Below, piece by piece: positions 18,218 to 25,923 of a stretch of 48,177 nucleotides of DNA. Within the stretch, counting starts at the first letter, position 1. Each line of letters starts with the position of its first letter. The notes under the pieces are model-generated. The model was not told the DNA's origin. It saw nothing but the letters and a program-made list of their open reading frames with translations, and did no database searches. The stretch is from Flavobacteriales bacterium (lineage in GTDB: Bacteria; Bacteroidota; Bacteroidia; Flavobacteriales; BACL11). The stretch spans positions 55,033 to 103,209 of the forward strand of contig PAZP01000010.1 of assembly GCA_002715565.1 (NCBI GenBank), in the 5' to 3' direction. The position numbers and the translations under genes were made by a program.

Positions 18218-18859
18218 ATGGTATCTCAAGAAATAATAATATTTACATTTTTTTCATATTTAACAGGCGCATTTCCTTCTGCAGTTTTTATTGGAAAAAT
18301 TTTTTATAAAATAGATGTTCGTGAATTTGGATCTGGGAATGCAGGAGCAACAAATACATTTAGAGTTATAGGTAAAAAAGCAGGTTTAATTGTATTGTTA
18401 ATGGATATCTTTAAAGGATGGTTAGCTGTAACATATATTCATTATATAAATAATTATTCAACTTTACTAGAATCTAATCCTGAATTATTTTTTGAAACTC
18501 AACTTGCATTTGGAATTGCCGCGGTTATTGGTCATTTATTTCCAATATATACAGGATTTAGAGGTGGCAAAGGTATAGCTACAATGTTAGGTGTATTAAT
18601 AGCAATCCATCCATTTTCTGCAATATTATCATTTTTAATGTTTTTAATAGTTGTTCTATTAACAAGATATGTTTCTTTAGCCTCTATCATTGCTTCTTTT
18701 ATTTTTCCTCTTTTAATTATTTTAATATTTAAATCTGATAATTCATCTTTAAATTTATTTGCTTTTTTTGTTCCAATATTATCGTTAATAACTCATCAAA
18801 AAAATATTGAAAGACTTTTGAAAAGAAAGGAAACAAAAATTAATTTTGGTAAAAAATAG
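18218..18859 (+). CDS. plsY: Glycerol-3-phosphate acyltransferase PlsY
   Basis: Inner-membrane enzyme that transfers the acyl group from acyl-phosphate to glycerol-3-phosphate, the first step of phospholipid synthesis. From the ATG at 18218 the protein has 213 residues. It carries the family motifs EFGSGNAGATNTFR and FPIYTGFRGGKGIATMLG and about five membrane segments. A TTG codon at 18206 is in frame but overlaps the promoter-like box, so the ATG is preferred. PlsX, which makes its substrate, is not in the window. The clpS gene follows after four bases. Confidence 0.96.
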   Translation: MVSQEIIIFTFFSYLTGAFPSAVFIGKIFYKIDVREFGSGNAGATNTFRVIGKKAGLIVLLMDIFKGWLAVTYIHYINNYSTLLESNPELFFETQLAFGIAAVIGHLFPIYTGFRGGKGIATMLGVLIAIHPFSAILSFLMFLIVVLLTRYVSLASIIASFIFPLLIILIFKSDNSSLNLFAFFVPILSLITHQKNIERLLKRKETKINFGKK

Positions 18860-18863
18860 GAAT

Positions 18864-19133
18864 ATGACACAAGTACCTCATTCAAGGAAAAATCAAAATC
18901 CATGTAAACTTACTACAAAAAGATTAATTCTTTTAAATGACGATTATAATACATTCGATCATGTTATAGATTGTTTGGTTTCTCTTTGTGATCATGAAAC
19001 AGTTCAAGCTGAACAATGCGCATTGTTAACTCATTATACAGGTAGTTGTGAGATCCTTGTCGGTGAATTAGAAGATCTTAAATTTATTAAAGAAGATCTT
19101 ATTTTGTATGGTATAAATGTAGAAATAGTTTAG
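18864..19133 (+). CDS. clpS: ATP-dependent Clp protease adaptor ClpS
   Basis: ClpS delivers N-degron substrates (proteins with bulky N-terminal residues) to the ClpAP/ClpCP protease. The 89-residue protein shows the core LILLNDDYNTFDHVIDCL, the later ETVQAEQCALLTHYTGSCEI and a final strand. Start ATG at 18864 is chosen over an upstream TTG that would overlap plsY. It is the last protein gene of the long plus-strand run and is followed by tRNA-Arg. Confidence 0.93.
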   Translation: MTQVPHSRKNQNPCKLTTKRLILLNDDYNTFDHVIDCLVSLCDHETVQAEQCALLTHYTGSCEILVGELEDLKFIKEDLILYGINVEIV

Positions 19134-19149
19134 ATTTTAAATTTTTTTT

Positions 19150-19223
19150 GGCTCTGTAGCTTAATTGGATAGAGCACCTGACTACGGATCAGGAGGTTGG
19201 GGGTTCGACTCCCTCCAGAGTCA
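19150..19223 (+). tRNA. tRNA-Arg (anticodon ACG)
   Basis: A 74-base cloverleaf without encoded CCA. The acceptor stem pairs GGCTCTG (19150-19156) with CAGAGTC, with one G-T pair. The D arm is GTAGCTTAATTGGATAGAGC. The anticodon stem is CCTGA/TCAGG with loop CTACGGA, so the anticodon is ACG at 19184-19186; A34 would be deaminated to inosine to read CGU/CGC/CGA. The T arm is GGGGG-TTCGACT-CCCTC. The discriminator base is A. Confidence 0.97.
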
Positions 19224-19231
19224 CTATCAAG

Positions 19232-19258
19232 ATGCTTTCTTATTTGTAAGCATTTTTT
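19232..19258 (+). terminator. Rho-independent terminator after tRNA-Arg
   Basis: Inverted repeat ATGCTT (19232-19237) and AAGCAT (19248-19253) with a ten-base loop, followed by a run of T. It starts nine bases after the tRNA and ends the long plus-strand run. Confidence 0.65.
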
Positions 19259-19265
19259 ATGTTAT

Positions 19266-19291
19266 ACCTTCTAAATAAAAAAGGTTTTTTT
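19266..19291 (+). terminator. Possible second terminator hairpin
   Basis: A weak inverted repeat, ACCTT (19266-19270) with AAGGT (19281-19285), is followed by seven T. It could back up the hairpin just upstream in the gap before the convergent propeller gene. The short AT-rich stem makes it uncertain. Confidence 0.35.
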
Positions 19292-19329
19292 GGTAGCTAT
19301 CTGGCGGTGAAAAGAAGCCTCTAGTTATT

Positions 19330-20727
19330 TTATTCTATTACTAGTCTTTTCTCTACTGTTCCATCATCATAGATGTAAAATAGTGGTTGTTTCTTCTTTC
19401 CTTTTGTTTCTCTTCCTAAGAGGTCAACTATTTTTATTAATTGACCTTTAGAAGCACTCTTAATAATAGGTAAATCAAATGATGATGTGATATTTCCATT
19501 TCCATCAGTTTTTATTAACCAAATATAACTACGAGCATCTTCTTTAGTGTAAGCTTTAGCTAAATTGAAAGCAAAGAAATAACCTGCATCTATTGTTTGA
19601 AAAAAAACTTCATCAGATGCTAATCCAACAGGTTCGTAATTAAATGTTAAAGTATCATCTCTTGCAATAGTTTTTGTCCATAAAGTATCTCCCTGATAAT
19701 CTGTTTTTACAAATCGAAGTGCAAGTTGATTAATCGATAAAGTATCATATATAGCATAAGCAAATACATACCCTCCATCAGATGTCTGTTGAGGGTTAAT
19801 AATAGCATTATAATTAAATGGTGTATTAAAAGGTGATAAATCATATGTTTTAGTCCATATTGTATCTCCCTGATAATCAGTTTTAATTAAAAGATTTTTA
19901 TTATTTAATATCTGAACATTTACAGTATCAAAAGAAGATTGACTTTTTGATACCGAAATTATATATCCATTGTCAGATGTTTGATTAAACCCATTTATTA
20001 AAAATAGAGAATCAGATGGAAAATAAGTTTTTAGCCATAAAATATCTCCTTCAGAATCTGTTTTTACTAAATTTGATCTCCAAATACTATCGAAAGGGGA
20101 ACCCAAGTATTCAATAAATGCATATCCTGAATCAAGTGTATTTTTTAAATGTCCAGGACGTTGAATGTTATTTAAATAAAGATTTTTAGTCCATAAAGTA
20201 TCTCCTTGGGAATCTAATTTTATTAAAATATTTCCAATAGCAAAACTATATCCACCATCATATTCTTTATGCAAATCCAATGGCCCAAATCCTGAGGGTG
20301 CCCATAAATAATGTTTAGCCCATAATGTGTTTCCCTGTGGATTAGTTTTCATAATAAATGGATAACGCAAGCTGTCTAATGGATTTATTTTTACTCCTAA
20401 TATAACATAGCTACTATCTTGTGTTTGAACAACACTAGTTCCTACACTTTCTGCATCTAAATATAACTTACTCCATATCGTATCACCTTGCTGATCTAAT
20501 CTTAATAAAAAAACAAAACCGTCTTCTAAAATAGACGCTGACCAGGGTAGATTTGTAAATAATGTATCAAATACTCCAGTGACAATATAACCTTGATCTA
20601 AAGTTTGTTTCGCGCTGTATATTTGAATAGAGGTATTCGAGTTTTGAATAGGAAAAATATCTTTCTCCCAACTTTGTCCGAACCCAATCATTGGCAAACA
20701 AAATAATATAAGTAGTAGTTTTTTCAT
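19330..20727 (-). CDS. Secreted predicted seven-bladed beta-propeller with T9SS-like tail
   Basis: A 465-residue exported protein with signal peptide MKKLLLILFCLPMIGFGQ. Seven copies of a motif of the form (V/I)KTDxxGDTLWTK occur near residues 79, 129, 172, 223, 285, 344 and 407, spaced 43-63 residues apart; examples are IKLDSQGDTLWTK and VKTDYQGDTLWTK. Each is followed by strands such as GYIVTGVF or GGYVFAYAIYD. This spacing predicts a seven-bladed beta-propeller, common in surface proteins of this phylum. The last 35 residues (LIKIVDLLGRETKG, then PLFYIYDDGTVEKRLVIE) form a separate tail shared with the esterase at 6509-7540. It overlaps the upstream gene by four bases (ATGA), so they are co-transcribed. 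Ligand and role are unknown. Confidence 0.88.
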   Translation of the reverse strand: MKKLLLILFCLPMIGFGQSWEKDIFPIQNSNTSIQIYSAKQTLDQGYIVTGVFDTLFTNLPWSASILEDGFVFLLRLDQQGDTIWSKLYLDAESVGTSVVQTQDSSYVILGVKINPLDSLRYPFIMKTNPQGNTLWAKHYLWAPSGFGPLDLHKEYDGGYSFAIGNILIKLDSQGDTLWTKNLYLNNIQRPGHLKNTLDSGYAFIEYLGSPFDSIWRSNLVKTDSEGDILWLKTYFPSDSLFLINGFNQTSDNGYIISVSKSQSSFDTVNVQILNNKNLLIKTDYQGDTIWTKTYDLSPFNTPFNYNAIINPQQTSDGGYVFAYAIYDTLSINQLALRFVKTDYQGDTLWTKTIARDDTLTFNYEPVGLASDEVFFQTIDAGYFFAFNLAKAYTKEDARSYIWLIKTDGNGNITSSFDLPIIKSASKGQLIKIVDLLGRETKGKKKQPLFYIYDDGTVEKRLVIE

Positions 20728-21587
20728 TTTCTTATTATTTTAATTGTTGCACTCTCACCTTTGTTGAGTTGTGTTTGAAACTCATATTTTTTTTCTTTAT
20801 CTATTAGTTGAATGCGACTTGTATTAGGAGGATTAGTTCCATTATTAAGTGCTGTTATACTAATTATATTTTCACCTTTTTTAAGTTTCCAGCTAAATTG
20901 CTTCTTTTTGTTAGTTGTTTCATAATTATATAGCGCTGCTTTTTCATTTATTTTTATTTTTATTCTATCACCATCTTCATTATTTGCATCCCATATTAAC
21001 AATTTTAGTTTTTTATTTTTCCAATTAAGTTCTAATTTTTTTTGATTGTCTATTAGAATAGAGGATATTTCATTATCAATATTTGATGAACTTTTTTTTG
21101 TCTTAATTTTTCTTTCAATTTTTTCAATTTTTCTTTCAATTTTTTCAATTTTTCTTTCAATTTTTTCTTTGGGCATTAATATAACTTTACCTTCCGCACA
21201 TTTGGTGCTGTCCAAAAAATTTCCAGTAAAAGTACCTTCCAATCTTTTTTTATTAAATTTTCCTGTAAAATTTAAACTCATTGTTAAATAACAAAAGCTA
21301 TTTAGAGGTGCTTTTGATTTAGTGTAAATAATACTTTTTTCGTAAATTTTTAATGTTTTACTATTTTTTAAATATATTCCTTTTACTTCTGATTTTGTTT
21401 CATTCTCAGTTTCTATATTTGTTATTGAGAATCCATTAATTGATCCATTTTTTTCTGTTAATTCTAAACTGAATGTCATAGGTTGGTTGTTGTTTATTAG
21501 CAAAGTTCCTAAATAGTTAAATGTATTAGTTTGAGCATTAGTTTTAATCAATAAAATAAAGAATAAAAATGAAAGTATATTTTTCAT
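20724..21587 (-). CDS. Secreted two-domain protein with heptad-repeat linker, unknown function
   Basis: A 287-residue exported protein with signal peptide (MKNILSFLFFILLIKTNAQ). The N-terminal part (about 20-140) is beta-rich with one cysteine pair (SFCYLT and STKCAEG). A lysine/glutamate linker of three IERKIEK heptads (about 141-162) is encoded by an exact 21-bp tandem repeat and probably forms a short helix. The C-terminal domain (about 180-287) has strands around LLIWDANNEDGDRIKIKIN, GENIISITALNNGTNPPNTS and a final KGESATIKIIRK. I recall similar C-terminal domains in exported Bacteroidota proteins, without a defined function. It is the first gene of a two-gene operon with the propeller protein, so the two may act together at the surface. 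Confidence 0.8.
   Translation of the reverse strand: MKNILSFLFFILLIKTNAQTNTFNYLGTLLINNNQPMTFSLELTEKNGSINGFSITNIETENETKSEVKGIYLKNSKTLKIYEKSIIYTKSKAPLNSFCYLTMSLNFTGKFNKKRLEGTFTGNFLDSTKCAEGKVILMPKEKIERKIEKIERKIEKIERKIKTKKSSSNIDNEISSILIDNQKKLELNWKNKKLKLLIWDANNEDGDRIKIKINEKAALYNYETTNKKKQFSWKLKKGENIISITALNNGTNPPNTSRIQLIDKEKKYEFQTQLNKGESATIKIIRK
21105..21167 (-). repeat. Exact 21-bp tandem repeat, three copies, in frame
   Basis: Bases 21105-21167 hold exactly three copies of a 21-bp unit containing tctttcaattttttcaa on the plus strand (copy markers at 21111, 21132 and 21153). On the minus strand it encodes the heptad IERKIEK. Because 21 is a multiple of three, gain or loss of a copy changes linker length without breaking the frame. 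Confidence 0.9.
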
Positions 21588-21636
21588 GCAAGGTATAGTT
21601 TGAATTTTATTAATATATTTACTTTTAAATAAATAA

Positions 21637-21924
21637 ATGTATAAATATATATATAAATTTTATTTTACCGTTTTATTAATATTACCAGTGATATTATTGA
21701 TATTACCTGCTGATTTTTTTGATAAAGGTGAAAGTATGTGTTTATCAGTCTTATTTTTTGATTTTGAGTGCTATGCATGTGGCATGACACGTGCTATTCA
21801 ACATTTAATTCATTTAGATTTTTCAATAGCATATGATTATAATAAATTATCGTTAGTAGTTTTACCTTTATTAGCATTTTCATATTTCAAAGAAGTAATA
21901 AGAGTTTATTATATATTAAAATAA
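21637..21924 (+). CDS. DUF2752 small membrane protein
   Basis: A 95-residue protein with two membrane segments (about 8-28 and 66-85) around a conserved core CYACGMTRAIQHLIHLDF. The CxxCGMTRA motif is the signature of DUF2752. No biochemical role is established for the family. It is divergent from the secreted-protein operon to its left and stands 30 bases before another small exported-protein gene. Confidence 0.85.
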   Translation: MYKYIYKFYFTVLLILPVILLILPADFFDKGESMCLSVLFFDFECYACGMTRAIQHLIHLDFSIAYDYNKLSLVVLPLLAFSYFKEVIRVYYILK

Positions 21925-21954
21925 TTAAGTTATTTTTGATTTAAATATTAAAAA

Positions 21955-22476
21955 ATGAGATTAGTAAATATGAGATTTTCAATTATTGTTTTTCTATGTT
22001 TTATTTTTCTTTTAGATACCAATGCCCAATCAAAAAGGAAATTAAGAAAGCAGGCTAAGGAACTAGAAAAGCATATAGACAAATTAGATTTAGAAATTAT
22101 AGTTAGAGGTCTAGACTTAACAAAAGTATTTGTAGTTCAAAATAAATTAGGAGTAAGTGGTTTAGCTATTGTTGCTGATCCAAAACTTGAGGAAGCATCT
22201 TGGAATACAGCATTATTTAAAAACGGTTTAGATGTTGGAGATTATTCAATTGAAAAACAAGTTAAGGATGCAAATAATAGAGAAATGCAATTATCGAAAA
22301 AAATCAATGTTAGAGGTGATTATTTAATGGAGATATATAGGGATAGGGTTAAGATAGTTGATGTTAATAATAATAATAAAATTGTTGCTACTTTGACTTT
22401 CCATTTGAATACCTTGAAATATAGAGAAAAATTAATAGATCATATTATAAGTGAAATGATAGAGGAGGCAAAATAA
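21955..22476 (+). CDS. Small exported protein with N-terminal coiled coil, unknown
   Basis: Not a family I recognise. The 173-residue protein has a signal peptide (MRFSIIVFLCFIFLLDTNAQ), then a basic/acidic helix (KRKLRKQAKELEKHIDKLDL), then a mixed alpha/beta domain with the strands TKVFVVQNKLGVSGLAIVA and GDYLMEIYRDRVKIVDV, ending in a helix. Two starts are possible, ATG at 21955 and ATG at 21970; both leave the signal peptide intact. It is probably periplasmic. Neighbours are small membrane proteins with no shared theme. Confidence 0.75.
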   Translation: MRLVNMRFSIIVFLCFIFLLDTNAQSKRKLRKQAKELEKHIDKLDLEIIVRGLDLTKVFVVQNKLGVSGLAIVADPKLEEASWNTALFKNGLDVGDYSIEKQVKDANNREMQLSKKINVRGDYLMEIYRDRVKIVDVNNNNKIVATLTFHLNTLKYREKLIDHIISEMIEEAK

Positions 22477-22534
22477 TTTTTTATTTTCAATATTATTTTT
22501 TATTATTGTTTTTATTAATCAATATTATCTTATT

Positions 22535-22837
22535 ATGAAAAGAATTTTATTTGCCATGATTATGCTGTTCAGTTTTTCAACTGTAATTTATGCTTCATTT
22601 CCAGTTACTCAGGAAGCTACTGTATTAGCAGAAGAAAGTAGCACACCAGCTCCAGCACCACCACAAGTAGACTGGACTCTTGCGGTTGTTTGTTTCTTTC
22701 TTGGGGGATTAGGTATTCATCGTTTTATGATGGGAGATACCACAAATGGAATATTAATGCTTTTAACTGCTGGTGGTTGTGGTATTTGGGCTTTAATAGA
22801 CTTTATCAGGATACTAACTGGTGACCTAAGTCGATAA
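22535..22837 (+). CDS. TM2-domain membrane protein with signal peptide
   Basis: A 100-residue protein with a signal peptide (KRILFAMIMLFSFSTVIYA), a Pro/Ala/Glu-rich spacer (about 25-48), then a TM2 domain: two membrane helices around FFLGGLGIHRFMMGDTTNGI and GGCGIWALIDFIRILTGD. The TM2 signature (GxxGxHRFYxG-like) is clear. Its role in bacteria is unknown. The residues after the signal peptide (SFPVTQEA) resemble those in the gene at 22890-23180 (SFPIIQDP). A strong terminator follows. Confidence 0.88.
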   Translation: MKRILFAMIMLFSFSTVIYASFPVTQEATVLAEESSTPAPAPPQVDWTLAVVCFFLGGLGIHRFMMGDTTNGILMLLTAGGCGIWALIDFIRILTGDLSR

Positions 22838-22851
22838 AAATTATCAATTTA

Positions 22852-22883
22852 AAAAAGAGTCGTTTTATACGACTCTTTTTTTT
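22852..22883 (+). terminator. Strong rho-independent terminator
   Basis: Perfect inverted repeat AAAAAGAGTCG (22852-22862) and CGACTCTTTTT (22870-22880), loop TTTTATA, ending in a T run to 22883. It closes the TM2 gene's transcript. The next ATG is only seven bases downstream. Confidence 0.9.
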
Positions 22884-22889
22884 AATTAT

Positions 22890-23180
22890 ATGAAAAATAA
22901 TATATTTCTTATTATATTTTTTCTTTTTTCCAATTTTGCCTACTCTTCTTTTCCTATTATACAAGATCCAAACGAAGATACTTATAAAATTGTAGGTTAT
23001 ATACTTGGATTTTTTATGCTTATTTTTGGTGTGATTATTGCATATGCATACAATAATAAGACATTGATTAAATATGCTTGGAGAGGATTTATGACTGTTT
23101 TATTAGCGTTTATTCTTATTACAGCAATACGATTTGTATTATATTTTATTGGAGCTGATGATATTCCTCATGGGTTTTAA
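22890..23180 (+). CDS. Small exported membrane protein, unknown
   Basis: A 96-residue protein with a signal peptide (MKNNIFLIIFFLFSNFAYS), a short polar stretch SSFPIIQDPNEDT, then two membrane helices (about 35-52 and 66-88) and a short C-terminal tail. No family is recognised. Its SFPxxQ segment after the signal peptide is like that of the TM2 protein just upstream, so the two may be distant relatives or share processing. The terminator immediately before its ATG leaves almost no room for a separate promoter, so it may be expressed by read-through. Confidence 0.7.
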   Translation: MKNNIFLIIFFLFSNFAYSSFPIIQDPNEDTYKIVGYILGFFMLIFGVIIAYAYNNKTLIKYAWRGFMTVLLAFILITAIRFVLYFIGADDIPHGF

Positions 23181-23184
23181 TCAT

Positions 23185-24507
23185 TTAACCTAATTCATTA
23201 AAATTAATATCACCAAAATTTCCAGAACTCATCATCAACAAGTTTTTATTTTTTAAATCAATAGACTTTAAATGTTTTTCTAATTGTTTAGAATCAGTAA
23301 ATATTAATAACTCTTTTTTGTTAAAAGAATCAAATATATCCTCTTTTTTAATCATATTTAGACCTTTATTTTTTAAAGTATCTAATGAATAATATATAAT
23401 TGCAATATTCGCATCATCCATACTTCCTTTATATTCTGCTAAAAATTTCTTATTCAAACTACTAAAAGTATGTAGTTCCATGCATGCTATTAATTGTCTA
23501 TTTTTATATTGATTTTTAACTGCCTTACAAGTTGCTTTTAGTTTTGAAGGTGAGTGTGCAAAATCTTTAAAAATTGCTGAGTCCATATTTTTTTTAATTA
23601 ACTCTAGTCTATTGGCTGCTCCTTTGAATGATGAAATATGTTTGTAAAATTCATCATGAGATATATTTAATTCTTCACATACTAATTTTGCTGCATTTAT
23701 ATTTTCTAGATTATGATCACCAAACACTTGTATTTTGTAATTATTAATATATGTTTCTCCATTAATTATTTTATGCTCATGAGTTGAATATCCTTTTTTT
23801 TGACATTTTGTTTTTTCATTCATTAATTTTATTAACTCTTGATCTTTTGAACAATAAATTAATACATCTTTAACCATATTTTTAAAAATTCTAAATTGTT
23901 CTACATAATCTTCAAAAGTTTTGAACACATTAATATGATCCCAAGCTATACCTGTTAAAACTGCAATATCTGGCTGGTATAAATGAAATTTAGGATTTTT
24001 ATTTATACAGGAACTTAAATATTCATCACCTTCTAAAATAATAATAGGAGCATCTTCGGTTAGCTTTACCATACGTTCAAAGCCTTCTATTTTTGCTCCT
24101 ACTAAATAGTCAAAATTTAAATTTAGATTTTTTAGAACATGCATAATCATTGATGTGACTGATGTTTTTCCATGACTTCCAGAAATTACAATTCGTTTTT
24201 TATTTTTGGAGTGTTTGAATATATATTCTGGAAATGAATATATAGGAAGATTTAATTCTTGCGCTTTAATTAACTCTGGATTATCTCTTTTTGCATGCAT
24301 TCCTAGTATTATAATATCTAAATCATTTGATATTTTTTTTGGATACCAACCTATTTTTTTTGGAAGTAAATCATATTTTTTCAGTCTACTTTTACTAGGT
24401 TCAAAAATTTTGTCATCTGAACCACTAATTATATGCCCTTGTTTTTGAAGTGCCAAGGCCATATTATGCATGATACTTCCTCCTATTGCTATTAAATGAA
24501 TACGCAT
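23185..24507 (-). CDS. mpl: UDP-N-acetylmuramate:L-alanyl-gamma-D-glutamyl-meso-diaminopimelate ligase
   Basis: Mur-ligase-family enzyme that joins recycled murein tripeptide to UDP-MurNAc, returning it to peptidoglycan synthesis. From the ATG at 24507 the protein has 440 residues and starts with the dinucleotide-like loop MRIHLIAIGGSIMHNMALAL. The ATP loop VISGSHGKTSVTSMI is near residue 112. Further motifs are LEGDEYLSSCINKNPKF, AWDHINVF, NINAAKLVCEEL and DFAHSPSKLKAT. The DEY and GSIMHNMA segments separate Mpl from MurC. An in-frame ATG at 24543 would add an unlikely hydrophobic dozen residues. It shows that this organism recycles its wall. It is convergent with the gene at 22890 and divergent from the metallo-hydrolase. 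Confidence 0.93.
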   Translation of the reverse strand: MRIHLIAIGGSIMHNMALALQKQGHIISGSDDKIFEPSKSRLKKYDLLPKKIGWYPKKISNDLDIIILGMHAKRDNPELIKAQELNLPIYSFPEYIFKHSKNKKRIVISGSHGKTSVTSMIMHVLKNLNLNFDYLVGAKIEGFERMVKLTEDAPIIILEGDEYLSSCINKNPKFHLYQPDIAVLTGIAWDHINVFKTFEDYVEQFRIFKNMVKDVLIYCSKDQELIKLMNEKTKCQKKGYSTHEHKIINGETYINNYKIQVFGDHNLENINAAKLVCEELNISHDEFYKHISSFKGAANRLELIKKNMDSAIFKDFAHSPSKLKATCKAVKNQYKNRQLIACMELHTFSSLNKKFLAEYKGSMDDANIAIIYYSLDTLKNKGLNMIKKEDIFDSFNKKELLIFTDSKQLEKHLKSIDLKNKNLLMMSSGNFGDINFNELG

Positions 24508-24549
24508 TAAATAAATTATAAAACTAAAGTAAAGATTAATCACATTTGT

Positions 24550-24557
24550 TATTTTTG
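24550..24557 (+). promoter_or_regulatory. Candidate -7 box upstream of the metallo-hydrolase
   Basis: TATTTTTG at 24550-24557 fits TAnnTTTG and lies 20 bases before the ATG at 24578, between this gene and the divergent mpl. No clear -33 TTTG is seen at the right distance, so confidence is modest. Confidence 0.4.
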
Positions 24558-24577
24558 AGTATTAAAATTTTACTAAC

Positions 24578-25420
24578 ATGCAATTGTATACAATAGAAAC
24601 AGGATATTTTAAATTAGATGGAGGTGCAATGTTTGGCGTTGTTCCGAAAGTATTATGGAGTAGAACAAATCCACCTGATAATAATAATTTGTGTTCTTGG
24701 GCTATGCGATCTCTTTTGATTGAGGATGGAAATAGATTAATACTTATTGATAATGGAATAGGGGATAAGCAAGATGATAATTTTTTAAAACATTATTATT
24801 TGCATGGTGATGTTAATTTGCATCAATCTCTAAAAAACCATGGATTTACAGCTGAAGATATTACTGATGTTTTTTTAACACATCTACATTTTGATCATTG
24901 TGGTGGAAGCGTAAAATGGAATGCTGATAGATCATCTTATGAAATGACATTTAAGAATGCTCGTTACTGGAGTAATAAAGATCATTGGCAATGGGCTACA
25001 CAACCTAATAATAGAGAAAAAGCTTCTTTTTTAAAAGAAAATATTCTTCCAATACAAGAAGCAGGATATTTATCATTTATTGAAAAGGAAAATAAAGAGT
25101 TTAATAATATAGATATACTTTTTGTAGATGGTCATACTGATGCACAAATGATACCTCATATTAGATATAAAGGAAAAACTATTGTTTTTATGGCTGATTT
25201 GTTACCTAGTACTGGACATATTCCTTTACCTTATGTAATGGGTTATGATACAAGACCATTATTGACATTAGATGAAAAAGGAAAATTCCTAAAACAAGCT
25301 GCTGATGAAAATTTTATCTTATATTTACAACACGACAATTATAATGAGTGTTGTACAGTTAAACATACTGAAAAGGGAGTGAGATTAGATGAAACCTTTT
25401 CATTAAGAGAAATTTTATAA
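24578..25420 (+). CDS. MBL-fold metallo-hydrolase
   Basis: A 280-residue cytoplasmic metallo-beta-lactamase-fold enzyme. The two-metal motif HxHxDH is present as THLHFDHCGG near residues 101-110, followed by the later metal ligands in VDGHTDAQMIPH, ADLLPSTGHIP and the final LQHDN. The N-terminal YKLDGGAMFG-like segment (TGYFKLDGGAMFGVVPK) and overall size resemble the lactonase-like subgroup (AiiA-type). The substrate cannot be told from sequence, and acyl-homoserine-lactone cleavage should not be assumed. The DUF6356 gene starts at the next base after its stop. Confidence 0.88.
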   Translation: MQLYTIETGYFKLDGGAMFGVVPKVLWSRTNPPDNNNLCSWAMRSLLIEDGNRLILIDNGIGDKQDDNFLKHYYLHGDVNLHQSLKNHGFTAEDITDVFLTHLHFDHCGGSVKWNADRSSYEMTFKNARYWSNKDHWQWATQPNNREKASFLKENILPIQEAGYLSFIEKENKEFNNIDILFVDGHTDAQMIPHIRYKGKTIVFMADLLPSTGHIPLPYVMGYDTRPLLTLDEKGKFLKQAADENFILYLQHDNYNECCTVKHTEKGVRLDETFSLREIL

Positions 25421-25648
25421 ATGCCCAATTTATTTACAGAACATCCTAAATCAGTAGGTGAATCATATTTTAAACATTTAATTATTGCTCTTAGTTTTAG
25501 TATTAAACTAATATTTATTGCAATAAAAGTGTTAATACATGCGTTTTTCCCTTTTTTATTTAAAAATTGTGCAAGTAGCGAAATAAATAAATTAAATTCT
25601 GTTCTTCAGCAGAGAAAGAAAGAGCCTAATGATTCAAATGTGAATTAA
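25421..25648 (+). CDS. DUF6356 family small membrane protein
   Basis: A 75-residue protein with the family opening NLFTEHPKSVGESYFKHL, one long hydrophobic stretch (about 22-50, ending HAFFPFLFKN) and a charged C-terminus. This matches DUF6356, a small membrane family of unknown role. It directly follows the metallo-hydrolase without a gap. Its last 23 bases overlap the convergent small gene at 25626-25841. Confidence 0.8.
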   Translation: MPNLFTEHPKSVGESYFKHLIIALSFSIKLIFIAIKVLIHAFFPFLFKNCASSEINKLNSVLQQRKKEPNDSNVN

Positions 25649-25841
25649 AAACATCCCAACTACTACTAAAATTTCTTGTATCGTCTATCTCTTCTTTATT
25701 ACTAGTATTTCTATATAATGTTATAGGCTTTTTATCTTTCCCAATAATTTGAATAGTTTCATAGTCATTTATATCAGCATCAATTGGTAATTTAGATTTA
25801 TAACCAATTTTTTCAAGAGATGTTTGTTGCTTTTTTGACAT
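25626..25841 (-). CDS. Small hypothetical protein (71 residues)
   Basis: An unrecognised 71-residue hydrophilic protein (start MSKKQQTSLEKIGYKSK, later YETIQIIGKDKKPITLYRN). The mixed alpha/beta composition without low complexity looks like a real small domain. A TATATTTG promoter-like box sits six bases before the ATG at 25841, which supports expression. It overlaps the tail-to-tail neighbour DUF6356 gene by 23 bases and is divergent from the radical SAM gene. Function is unknown. Confidence 0.6.
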   Translation of the reverse strand: MSKKQQTSLEKIGYKSKLPIDADINDYETIQIIGKDKKPITLYRNTSNKEEIDDTRNFSSSWDVFNSHLNH

Positions 25842-25847
25842 TTTCAC

Positions 25848-25855
25848 CAAATATA
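25848..25855 (-). promoter_or_regulatory. -7 box of the small hypothetical gene
   Basis: Read on the minus strand, TATATTTG (25855 to 25848) fits TAnnTTTG. A TTTC lies 19 bases upstream, close to the -33 TTTG consensus. The box ends six bases before the ATG, so the transcript would be leaderless or nearly so. Confidence 0.5.
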
Positions 25856-25909
25856 GTTAATCTATAATAAATACGAAAATACTAATATAAGGTTATTTAT
25901 AATTTAAGT

Positions 25910-25917
25910 TATTTTTG
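25910..25917 (+). promoter_or_regulatory. -7 box of the radical SAM gene
   Basis: TATTTTTG at 25910-25917 fits TAnnTTTG and ends six bases before the ATG at 25924. No good -33 element is seen. It implies a start of transcription at about the start codon. Confidence 0.45.
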
Positions 25918-25923
25918 CATAGC

